Below are positions 1-12,000 of a stretch of 64,000 nucleotides of DNA, piece after piece. The stretch is from Macrostomum hystrix (Eukaryota; Platyhelminthes; Macrostomidae). A model generated the notes under the pieces. The model made no database searches. It had not been told where the DNA came from and worked only from the letters and a program-made list of their open reading frames with translations. Location: contig CATNEN010000039.1 of the NCBI GenBank assembly GCA_950097015.1, forward strand, positions 5,034,001 through 5,098,000, in the 5' to 3' direction. Within the stretch, counting starts at the first letter, position 1. Each line of letters begins with the position of its first letter. Made by a program: the position numbers and the translations under genes.

Positions 1-182
1 CAATTCATTAACTTTTTTTGGCGAATGGCAAACTGACTTTTCCTAGCAATAAAATTAGAGAGCCTAAAAAAGATCCAGGCAAAAAGATTGATAGCAGAAG
101 AAACAAAAATTTGGATACGTGGAAAGACTAAATATTGATAGATTGGTAGAATGTGTTAAGCATAGAACCTAAACACTGATTA

Positions 183-1110
183 ATGCGGAGAGAGCCTCAA
201 CACAGATGGATGCGTACAGAGCCTAAGCACAGACGGATGCGAACAGAGCCTAAACACAGACGGATGCGTACAGAGCCTAAGCACAGACGGATGCGTACAG
301 AGCCTAAACACAGACGGATGCGTACAGAGCCAAAACACAGACGGATGCGTACAGAGCCTAAGCACAGACGGATGCGTACAGAGCCTAAACACAGACGGAC
401 GCGTACAGAGCCTAAACACAGACGGATGCGTACAGAGCCTAAGCACAGACGGATGCGAACAGAGCCTAAGCACAGACGGATGCGTACAGAGCCTAAGCAC
501 AGACGGATGCGTACAGAGCCTAAACACAGACGGGTGTGTACAGAGCCAAAACACAGACGGATGCGTACAGAGCCTAAGCACAGACGGATGCGTACAGAGC
601 CTAAACACAGACGGGTGTGTACAGAGCCAAAACACAGACGGATGCGTACAGAGCCTAAGCACAGACGGATGCGTACAGAGCCTAAACACAGACGGACGCG
701 TACAGAGCCTAAACACAGACGGACGCGCACAGAGCCAAAGCCTAAACACAGACGGATGCGTACAGAGCCTAAGCACAGACGGATGCGTACAGAGCCTAAA
801 CACAGACGGATGCGTACAGAGCCTAAACACAGACGGACGCGCACAGAGCCAAAGCCTAAACACAGACGGATGCGTACAGAGCCTAAACACAGACGGATGC
901 GTACAGAGCCTAAACACAGACGGATGCGTACAGAGCCTAAACACAGACGGACGCGCACAGAGCCAAAGCCTAAACACAGACGGATGCGTACAGAGCCTAA
1001 ACACAGACGGATGCGTACAGAGCCTAAACACAGACGGATGCGTACAGAGCCTAAACACAGACGGACGCGCACAGAGCCAAAGCCTAAACACAGATGAATG
1101 CGGAGAGAGT
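183..1110. repeat. 27-bp minisatellite, about 34 copies
   Basis: Tandem units of 27 bp with core cagacggatgcgtacagagc. Some units are extended to 33 bp by an extra aaagcc. Because both lengths are multiples of three, long frames stay open on both strands (periodic MRTEPKHRR on plus). The codon pattern is purely that of the repeat, with no flanking gene-like sequence, so these frames are not genes. Variants such as gtgtgta and gcgaaca recur in blocks, pointing to local duplication of multi-unit segments. Confidence 0.95.
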
Positions 1111-1666
1111 CTAAACGGACATAAACGTGTAACGTAGTGGACCAAATTAATAAAAAACGGTTGCGTTTCAATGTTGTCAATACAATAAGATCCTCAAAAT
1201 TGAGCTATAAAATCCTGAAAACAAATTTTAAATAAGAAACGTAAAAACAGGAAAGAAAGAACGAGAAAACAAATTAAATGAACAACAACGTCAAACAAAC
1301 GAATAAGCTATCCTCAATTTCCATTATAAAGGTTTACTAAAACTTTTACCTCTGTTTCGGACGTTGTCCCACCGTCTGTTTAACCTTAATAGAGACATCG
1401 AAGTAGATTTAAATGTGCAATCGGTCTATGAGATAGTGCCAAACATTGCAGATTGTGAAAGGAAAATATTGGAAATATGACAACGGTAAGAATGCATGGC
1501 ACACAAACAAATAAAGCTCCACAAAGCACTACTATTAAAGTAGGATAGATGGATGTTTTTTTACCATAGATATTTTGATCTATAAAATAGGAAAAAAACA
1601 ACAGCAACCAATAATAAAATTTATAAGTTGGATTCTTCAGGCACCAAAAATAATTGTAACGTATTT
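1111..1666. other. AT-rich spacer, no gene seen
   Basis: Low-complexity A-rich DNA between the 27-bp array and the last putative exon of the KANK gene. It would hold the 3' untranslated region of that gene if the terminal exon is right, but I see no convincing AATAAA signal on the minus strand. Confidence 0.5.
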
Positions 1667-3089
1667 TTAAGAGCCACAACATGAATAGCAGCGGATAAAA
1701 TTGGTTTGCTTTAAGAGGGGCTGTGCTGAGAGCAGCGAGCAGCTAGTCTTACTGCCTGGAGCAATCTCAATGCTGAATAGCACAGTGAGCACTATGCAGG
1801 TGATAAGCATTAGCAGCTGGATCACACTGCATAGGCCTGACAGTGACTGTTGATTGGCACCACTGCTGCTGCTGCTGTTGCTGTGCTTCCTGTCAGTCTA
1901 ATATAGCAGCAGTAAATGGCATTGTCGGAAATTTTTGTTTGTATTTATAAAAGCACTAAATTTCGTGCTTGCTTGAGCATCAGAAAACTACCAATGGCCA
2001 ATTACCGATGAAAACACCTCGTCTGTTTCAACAGACGAAGTCTGGGTTGAGCTCTGACTTTGCTGCTGCTGCTGATGCTGAGTAGACTCTTCTATTAGAA
2101 GCAGACTGAAAAAAGGAAAAGAAAGTGAATAATTTATTTTCACTCTACTCGCCACTAGTAGGCAATCTAGCCAGTTATGTCCCTTTTGTTAATAATAACT
2201 AATTCTACATGCATGCACAGAAACAGGAACGTTATTTGCACACGGGGCCAGCTAAATGAGCATCTCAGATTTCAGTGGGCTTCTCTCAATGCTATGCTGT
2301 TAGTCAAGAGCAAATACCAGGTTATGGTATGCTCAAAATACAACTGTGTTTACAAATATGTATTACAGTTAGGGTCAGATTGTACAGCTGTTCAGTCCAT
2401 GGACTGGACGACACACCCAGCCAAAATAAAATCCCAGCTATTGCGGGCATCCATTTTACAGTTGGATCGTCGTCACGCAGTGTACCCTTCAATGTGCCTT
2501 GGAGGTTGGCTCTCAATGGCGTAAATTGCACGACAAGCCCCCAAGCCTCCTCTCAGCGGCTGCGCCCCAAATTGAGGCCTCACCGCGGAATCGAACTCAG
2601 GTCTCAGGGACATTGAGTGCGAGGGGCAAACGCCTTAACCGCTCTGCCACTGACCCCTTCTGACAGACCGAGGTAATTATTACGAGTACCTCTGACAGTA
2701 ATAATTAAAAATAGGACAATAATTGGTTGCACAGTCCCATAGTATTTACTGGCTGAGCTAAAGCAATGCAAAGTTAAGTGTCTTGCTAAAAGGACACAGA
2801 TTGATCTGCGCCTGAAAAAGGAGGCGCATCGACCCTGTTCCAGTGGAGTCAGGAATCAAACCACCGACCTTCAAGTCGTGAGTCCGATGCTCAAACCACT
2901 AGGCCAGAACCTTTTTGGCACTATGAACCGAATCACTAGGGATTAAAGGTTTCCCCTTGGCTGAGATTCAAACACCCGACCTCACAGTTAACACAGGCGG
3001 AGGCCTCACCTGCTCAGCTCGTCGGCGGCCAGTCGGTCATCGAAGCTGTCAATGAGCTCGGACTCGAGCTCGGGGAATGACTCGGCTGA
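1667..3089 (-). CDS. Putative 3' exons of the KANK gene encoding a transmembrane tail
   Basis: If the ankyrin exon uses the donor GT|GTAAGC at 3236/3235 it joins in phase 0 to 3089-3010 ([16 protein letters not shown]). That exon ends in phase 2 and continues openly into 2105-1992, which is glutamine- and serine-rich. A phase-2 donor there (TG|GTAGTT) joins 1889-1667, read as a serine-rich stretch, then the hydrophobic segment [19 protein letters not shown], then about 33 residues ending CYSCCGS and a stop. The phases fit, and polypyrimidine acceptors precede 3089 and 2105. Known KANKs end shortly after the ankyrins and have no membrane segment. If instead the ankyrin exon reads through, it stops at 3209 (GVSRRVGQT) and these exons are a separate or alternative transcript. 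The last donor is weak. Confidence 0.45.
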
Positions 3090-6000
3090 CTGGAAATGAA
3101 TAGTGCCCGATGAATAGTGAACTCAATTAACTTTGAGCAACATTCGAAGAAAAACAACCAACTAAACTCAGCATGAACAATGACAACAATCGAAACAATG
3201 GACGCAATTTAAGTCTGCCCAACTCGACGGCTTACACCGGAGGCTCCGATTCCTGGCCGGCCGCCCAGCTTGGCCCTGGCGTAGATGAGCAGCGCCGAGT
3301 CCCTGTGACCGCTGTCCATTGCCGCTGTCAGCGCTGTGACGCCAGCGTTGTCGCGAAGCTCCACGTCGAGGCCCGGATGGGCTAGGAGGGCACGGACGCA
3401 GTCGATGTGACCCTGCGCAGGAGTGAGTGTTTGTGAGTGAGAAGGATTCCATGGAGTTAAGTAAATAACGCGAATAAAAGGAATGAAGGGAATGAAGGGA
3501 ATGAAGGGAATGAAGGAAATGAAGAGAATGAAGGGAATGAAGGGAATGAAGAGAATGAAGGGAATGAAGGGAATGAAGGTAATGAAGAGAATGAAGGGAA
3601 TGAAGGGAAATAAGGGAATGAAGGGAATGAAGGGAATGATGGGAATGATGGGAATGATGGGAATGAAGGGAATGAAGGGAATGATGGGAATGAAGGGAAC
3701 GAAGGGAATGAAGGGAAATAAGGGAATGAAGAGATTGAAGAGAATGAAGGGAATGAAGGGAATGAAGGGAAAGAAGGGAATGAAGGAATGAAGAGAATGA
3801 AAAAAGGACGGAAATGATGGTAATAAAGAGAGTGAAGGCAAGTAAAGAAAGAAGGCGATGAAGGGAAGGAAGGGTAAGCAAGTACTGATGGAAGGAGCAG
3901 GTGAGGCGCACCTGTTTAGCCGCAAGCATGAGGGCAGTCTGGCCCTCGTCGTCCTGCAGGTTGGGATCGGCTCCCAGCTGAAGTAGGAGGCGCATCGACT
4001 CCAGCCGGCCATTGGCTGCGGCCAGCATCAAAGCAGTCTGGCCGTTCAGCACGGCCCTGGCGTTGATGTCGGCGGAGGCCAAGGCGCTGGCGGCCTTGTG
4101 GGCCACCTCGGCCTCCTGGCTGTCTAACGTGTCTGTGTCGATAGACGAAGGCGAGGAGCCCGAAGGCGGCAGCGGCGGCAGGCGGCAGAGGCCCACGAGG
4201 ATGGGGGCGGAGTAGCCGGAGCGGTTGGCTCGGTCGGTCACGGTGACAAGGCCGGAGTCCAGAAGGGCCAGGACGAGGCGCCAGTTGGACTGGCTGACGG
4301 CGTAGTGCAGGATGGTGTTTCCCTGGACAAATGTAGCGAGAATGCAGGTGACATGAAAGCTTAATTGATTGGCACCTATCATTGCTCCTGAAATCTGAGT
4401 ACTTACATTTTCGTCTGTAAAGTTGACCATTTTCTCCAGCAGATTGCTTGATCGCTCAGCGATGCTGTTCATGAAGGCTGTCACCTCGTCTGCAGGTCGA
4501 TTGCGACTGATTTTGAACCATTCCGTCTTCACTGTGGATAAGGCATCGTTCTGAAAAGCGGAGAGGGTGAGGCAACAAATGAATCCACAGCCTATTTATG
4601 GGCTAAGGAGTAGGAAGTAGGTGTGAAGTCTAGGCCTCTATATCTTATTGATGACTATGCAAAGTAGGTGTGAAGTCTAGGCCTCTTTATCTTATCAATG
4701 ACTATGCAAAGTAGGTGTGAAGTCTAGTTCTTTTTATTTTAGTGATGATTGGGGTAGAATGTGTAAAAATGATAAGCCTACATGCGAAATTCAAATTTCT
4801 TCAAACTGCGCACGCTCACCAGTTCCTTAGCCCCAATGGTGGTGGAGTCTGTGTGCCAGGCGGCGAAAATTTCGCAAGCTTTGGCTACGCTTTCGCTAAA
4901 AGCAGCGCTCGGGGCGGGCGACTCGTCTGCTGATTCATCGGCTGAAGATATCGGCGACTCCGAGCTAGGAATGGCGAGCGTTGCCGACCCGCTTGCCGTT
5001 GCCGACTGCGGCTCTGGCCGCTCCTCGCTGAACCAATGGGAATTGGGGAGATTTATCAACTCAACCTGAGGATCTGAGGATATAGAATAATGGTAGATTT
5101 AAAATCCGCAACCATTGCGCGACGCTTCTAAAGGCTGTGTACAACTGTTCTGTCCGTGGACAGGGGGGCGTCAAACCCAGACCGATTCGAACTCCAGACC
5201 ACCTTAATAAATAATAAATGATAATTGCAGGAGGGCTGCGGGCAATGGCGTATCAATTGATGACACTAGACCAGCAGCCAGCGAGGAGACAATTCTGCCC
5301 ATTCCGCTGACTCCTGACACACACGCAAACAAATACCATACGCAAGGTATAATGAGTGGGTCTTTCACCGCATTGTTTTCCGCATGGTTTTCCGCACGGT
5401 TTTTTTTTCCGTGTAAAAATTAAAAAAATTTTGTATGGTGTAAAAATTGTACTGTGAAACTGTAATTTAATTTAATGGATGGTATGATATGACCTGGTAT
5501 AGTATTAATCTTTGTATGATGAAGTAGTCTATATGTTAGCATATGACATGATCTGGTATGATATGGTATGATATGGCATAATCTGTTATGATATGGCATG
5601 ATTTTGTATTATATGGCATGATATGGTATAATATGGCATGTTATGGTATGATATGGCATGATCTGGTAAGATATGACCTAGTATCATATAATCTTGTATG
5701 ATATAGTTGTTAGAATCTCTTTCATATGTTTGCTAAAAATGTTACCAAGGATTATTGCAGCACATGAGTGCTTTATTAAAGTCAGCATGATGCAAAAATA
5801 CAGGAAAAAAAACCATGCGGAAAACCATGCGGAAAACCATGCGGAAAACAATGCGGTGAAAGATTTATACGCAAGGTATACGCTCACACAGGTGTGGACA
5901 TCTGCCTTGACTCTCTCATAGTCAGGCAGCGTACACTCTCACTGTGCCATGGAGGTTGGCCCTCAATCGCGTAAATTGCACAAGCCCCCCAAGCCTTCTC

Positions 6001-9000
6001 TCCGCGGCTGCGCCCCAAATTAACAGTAAAACTACCAAAGGGGGGGGGAAATCCTGACCTGACAATTTTTTTGCTGCACTCGAACGATGCAAGCACACGA
6101 AACTCAAGAACACGGCCCAACTTTTTGTTGCACATCTTCTGAAACAAGAAACAAGTCGCCAGCTCTTCAGAACGTCGAGATATTCAATGTTTCTGGCCGA
6201 AGGTCCGATTTTTCCCATAAGAGCTAGTGTATTTCATACACCCCTATACACGAATTTGCACTGCGCCTCAGTGCGGCCTTTCCAGACCTTCAAACTTTAT
6301 CAGCATGTCACCCGAATGTGCCTGCATTATCTCCGACTTCGGTGGTCACCGACCTTTATCTAGATCTATCTCTCTAATCTATCTAGACCTTCAAGAGCTA
6401 CAACAGGTGGAACTAGGCCACTATGGACACCCTGACGCGAAGTTCTCCAATTTCACTGTTCAAGCCTAACTATTAGGCGCAGCTCAACCACAGGACACCC
6501 TCGATTAGTCAACCAATCAGTCACCCCCAAAGCTTCAGGCGCTGGCAAAAAACATTTTGGTAAAAAAACGGGCGGCAAAATGGCTTGGTAGTCCTACTGT
6601 TAATGTGGCCTCGCCGCGGAATTGGACTTAGGGACCTTGGCGCGAGAGGCAAACGCGTTAACAGCTCTGCGACTTGCCCCCCAAAGTAATGGGAACTACT
6701 TCGTAAGTGTCGACTCAAGGACAAAAATCTTCTTTTACTGAGCTTATCTCCCTTCAACAGGAAAACAGTTAAACCCTGTACAGTAATTGGCTGATAATTT
6801 AGTTTTACCCTAAGCTTTTTATAACAAATGAGTCAAGTAAGTCTGCACTCAAATATTTTAGGTAAAGAATTACCCATTTACGCAGTGCAGATTTCGTTTG
6901 AAAGGAAAAAGTAATTTCGTAATTATAGCCCTAGCTCGACTTTCCATTAAACGTCATTCTAATTGGCAAGCGTTTTACTACGCAGCGAATTTGCAAACAG
7001 ACGGAAAGAAAAATAGAAAGAAGAGCTAGTCAGAAAAAGGCACACAGCCAACAGAAGGGCAGTGATAAAGCATCTTCACGGGGGTTTTGACTGAGCTCAT
7101 TATAATAACTGCTTACCTGTCGTGAGCACAGGAACTATGCAAATCTGTGAGAGAATTTTTTTTACATCAAACAGGAAACTGACAGAGACCGACTCATGCG
7201 CGCGCATCGTAAAATGCGAATACGTACAGAGGCTGCTTCAGTCTGCATGTAGCACAATGAATCAGAAACTTGATGTCATAGCTGGACTTAAAGTAGGGCA
7301 GACAGACAGACAGACTGTTATAGAAAAGAATATAAACTAGTTGAGAATTGATGTCATGTAGCTAATCATTGAGCCTACAGATACTGAGCTAAAGCCACTG
7401 CATGGCCATCCACTCTTCATTTTAATATATTCAAAGTGAAATAATATGACACACTTGTCTAATACCATCAATTATTTTAATAGAAAAGCAAACAAAAAAG
7501 ATATTTGCACCGTAAAAGTTGAATAAAAACGATGCAACTAAATAAGAGGCAGCACAGAGCTCACAGAGACGGTCGCTAAAAGTTCGTTGCTCTGCTAGGA
7601 AACTCATTTTTTTAAGCAGCCACAAGTGGTCTGGGGCGGGGGTAAGTTGTGACAATGTAACAAATGGATTGCGCCAAACTGAGCGTGACTGAAACCTAAC
7701 TATAGAAATATAGCCATTGTAGCTTGCCTCTCAGATAGGTACAGTGCGACACGGTATGGTTTGACAGGCTTTACATAGGAGCGACAAACACAAACGTTCA
7801 ATAATTCAGTTCTTCCACTCTCACCCCTTCACCCTTCATCTCTCACCCCTTCATCTCTCACACTTCATCTCTCACCCTTCATCTCTCACCCTTCATCTCT
7901 CACCCTTCATCTCTCACCCTTCATCTCTCACCCTTCATCTCTCACACTTCATCTCTCACCCTTCATCTCTCACCCTTCATCTCTCACCCTTCATCTCTCA
8001 ACCTTCATCTCTCACCCTTCATCTCTCACCCCTTCAACCCTTCATCTCTCACCCCTTCAACCCTTCATCTCTAACCCCTTCAACCCTTCATCTCTCACCC
8101 ATTCAACCCTTCATCTCTCACCCCTTCAACCCTTCATCTCTAACCCCTTCAACCCTTCATCTCTAACCCCTTCAACCCTTCATCTCTCACCCCTTCAACC
8201 CTTCATCTCTAACCCCTTCAACCCTTAAAACTAAAATCTTGATTTATCATAAAAAATGAAATGCTTAAAATACTAAGCAAGCAAGCAAAAAGACAAAAAG
8301 AAGCGGAAACCAGTTTTTCCTTTAATTTCGTTTACGCAAAAAATGGGGTGAGCAATTTTTCACTCTTTCGCTACAACTAAAAAGAAATGGATTTAAAATA
8401 AAAAGCCAAAATAAAGAGCTGAAACCCACTAGACGCTTGTTTCTCTGCCTTTCTATATTTTGAATAGTTTATTTTATTACATATGCTTTCGACTCAAACC
8501 GCAGCCCGAGAATATGCATTCCAGTTTCTGCCTTGCACAATTCTGCTCCTCCGCCTCTAGCCAAGAAATGACAAATACCTAAAATAAACTAAAAGGTAAA
8601 GAAAATTACCCACCCAGCCAGATTGACTGTTCTTGAAAAAAAGAAACATAAAAACTTTTATGTAATTCGCTTAACTTATCCTAAAGTCAGGGGTGTGAGT
8701 TGCAGAGTGCCAACAGGTCTCGCATCCCTGAGTCCCTGAGCTCGCAGCCGCTAAGAGGCCATCTTAATTTGGGGCGCAGAGAAGGCTTGTGGGATTGTCG
8801 TACAATTTTTACAGCCACAATGAGAAGGTCAGGGTATATTTACACACCTGTGTGATTGCGCACCTGAGTAAAAAATGCTGCTGCTGAAGTGCCAGTACTC
8901 ACAGCGCCACCGCGAATATTATGTTCAACTAATCCGACATTCAATTAGTCAAATTCGTCATCAACAGTAGAAAGGCGTGAGAAAATGGCCATTCGTAGGA

Positions 9001-12000
9001 GCCGTGGGAAAATGCAATGCACCGCTGGGCTTCCAATTCACTAAGCAGTAGCTACTGTCAGAACTCGATGAACAAATTCAACAAGCAATTGGAAATTTAT
9101 TGTTGCCGAGCTGGCTTAGTGGCAGAGCGGTCTAGCGTATTTGCCTCTCGCACCAAGGTCCCTGAGCTCGAATACGTGGCGAGGCCACATTCATTTGGGG
9201 CGCAGCCGCAAAGACAAGGCTTTGGAGCTTGTTGTGCAACTGTACGCCCTTGAGGGCTAACCTACAGTGAGAGTGTACACTGCCTGACGATGAGAAAGTC
9301 AGGGCAGATGTACACACCTGTGCGAGCGTGTGCCTGCGTACAGTATGCGTGGGTGCTCAGGAGTCAGCGGAACGGGGTCGACTGTCACCAACTGTTGTGC
9401 CACAGCCCGGCTGCAAATATAATGATTAGTATAGCATAAAAGCTCACCGATCGGCCACTTTGATGGAGTTAAAGGTGACAGTCTTTGCCTTGGACTGTCC
9501 GGCGATACTGGATCGGCCGGCTGAAGTCAGAATGGATCTCGGTGGCTCGAGCGTTGTCGATGTTAAACCGCTGTCATCATTGTCGTGATTTCCGCTGTAT
9601 CGCCTAATCGGCGAATCGTCAGGCGCTGTTAGCCCGGGAATCTGGGTGCGCGCGTAGGGCCGCGGACCCAGCACCGACCATTCGAAACTCGACTGCTGCT
9701 GCTGCTTATGCTCAAGACTACGACTGCTACTACTCTCAATGCGAACCTGATGATGGCTGGTCACGTGGCGACTGCCAACGTTGCTAGACGTCGCCAGTTC
9801 GACAGTGCCGCGCTCAGTCAAAAGCGTTTCCGGCGAGGTATCAGTGTCGGCGTCGCGATACTTTGGATGCAGCGTATTCGTGGCAGCCTCGTAGCTGTAG
9901 ACTCGCTCTGTGAATGCGAACTTATTTGACATCAGAGATTTCGCTTGGGCTGAAACGTCGCGCAGTAGATGCTCGCGCACCTGGCGGACATCTGTGCGCA
10001 TTTCTTCCGAGTCGCCCGTGGCCTTCGACTCTGTGGTCGGCATTGGTGCCGAGGTGCCAACCGTCTGCGTTTCCGGCGATGTCTACCAATTGGATAAAAG
10101 ATAGGGAAATTTCGAGAATAAAGAAACCCGAATAAAACTTGAATATTCCTACATTCGAAATACGAGTAATGACGTGCTTAGCTAATGTAGTGCAACAGTT
10201 AACAAAAACCTGAGAGGTTGTAAAAAGCATCGTTGGAAAGTATATGTCCTGACAGACAGACCCCTTCTGAAAAATTGACGTCCTGACACACAGACCCTTT
10301 TCTCAAAGAAGGCGTACTGACAGACCGACCCTTTTTTGAAAGAGGTCGTCCTGGAGATGCTCATACTTTTTCGAAAAAAAGACAACAAATCATAAGGAGT
10401 TTTGGCCATTTTTGAAATACTCAATGCTTCATATGCGGGCATCAGTTTTGGTGGACATTCTACGACTTAATTTTTTTAATAGAAAGCTGAAATAATTTAA
10501 GAGCCTGAAATTCAACAAAGCTGAAGGCTCCCTACCTGCTGTCCGCAACACTTTACGTCCCGCCGAAGTAGCAGACTAATCAGGCTAACCAGCTCTACGG
10601 TGCTAATGCCGTACTTCTGATGCAGCTGCTGGATTACCGTCTGAAAAGCGTGGCGTTGATTGATTATAGTCAAAGAAGCCGCTGGAAGCGACTGCTCTGA
10701 GGACGACGATTGAAGAGCGAACTGCTGCTGCTGCTGCGTCGAGCTGGTAATGGTCTCTTCAGTTAACGATGACGTGACGGAAGAATTTGCATAATTACGT
10801 GCAGTAGTCTGCGGCAGCTGTGGCGTTGACGGCGGCGGTGGTGGCGGCGTTGGTTGAAGCTCCACGCTGATTCCAACGGACCGCTGAGCCGGCTTGGCCT
10901 CCTCGGCGACGAAGTTGATGCCGACGTCACGGCAGGACGGCTTCACAATTAAGCCAACGTTGCGTCGACGAATTGACTTGGCCGAAGCGGTGGACTGCTG
11001 CAGTTCAACCACAGTAGTCTGATAAGTGCTCAACTGAGTTTCCAGTTCAGTAATAATTGATCGGAGTTCATTTACGGTGGTCACATGTTCGCGTTCGATT
11101 TGATCCAACTGTTGCTGGTGGAGTAGTTCAGTTTCCTGATTCTGGTTCTGGTTCTGCTGCTGCCGCTGCAGCTGCTGCTTAATAGATTGCTGGCGACGGT
11201 AACTGCTCGATAGAGTGGTCGATGAAGATTCCCTGGCCGCCTGTTCTTGCGGCTGCTTATCAAATAATGATCCGGAATCCTGCGTGGATGTAACGTGCGT
11301 ATGCATGGAAATGTTCGACCCGGTGTCGATCAGTTTCAGCACGCGGCACTCAGCTGAGGACGTGACGATTGCGGCGGCATCGGGTCCGCAGGACTTGGTT
11401 GAAGTTGGCCGCTCTGCATGTTGCTCAGCGATTGTGCGAACGTCGAAATCGCCAACTCCGACGGAGACAGTCGATACAGGAGGAGTCGGGGGCGGAGTTG
11501 GCGGTGGTGATGGTGGAGCTAGCGGAGTCTCTTGCGGCTCGGTCTGAGTCTTGCTATTGCTGATAACAAGCTTAACAGTGGCCACGCCGTTGGTTGTGCG
11601 ATTGTCAGGCGGAGCAAACTGCTGCTCAAAGTCGCGACTCTCCGGAACTGGCTGCGGCAGATCGTCGGTGCTGGTCCACTGCGATGGGTACATCCAGTTG
11701 AAGCTGGTTCCAACCTCGACCATTCTGCAACGCTGCGGCACAATCACCTCCTCGATGTTGACGTCGCTATCTGGGTCAATTGGTGACACACTAGGATCAT
11801 CAGAGAGAGGCGGAAGACCTGCCTTAGACGGCGGCACTCTAAGTGGCCTCGACTGACGCGGCTCCAGCGATGTTGGCGGAACCGGTATTGGATCCTCCAG
11901 CACCTCCTCGGGATCGTCGGAAGCGCGAATCTGTTGGCTGAAGTCTGCAAGCTGAGGCGGCGCATCTGTTACCACACTGGCGTCAGACTGCGGTGGCGAT

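Noticed and set aside
183-1180. Three long overlapping frames (304-327 codons)
   Set aside because: Products of a 27-bp repeat open on both strands; no unique sequence or family likeness.
3168-4532. A single 454-residue protein through the KANK 3' exons
   Set aside because: The continuous frame reads through two introns and the 9-bp repeat; splice sites and family alignment show separate exons.
7116-7143. 28-nt microexon to fix the KANK phase break
   Set aside because: Good donor and acceptor shape, but the required frame contains a stop.
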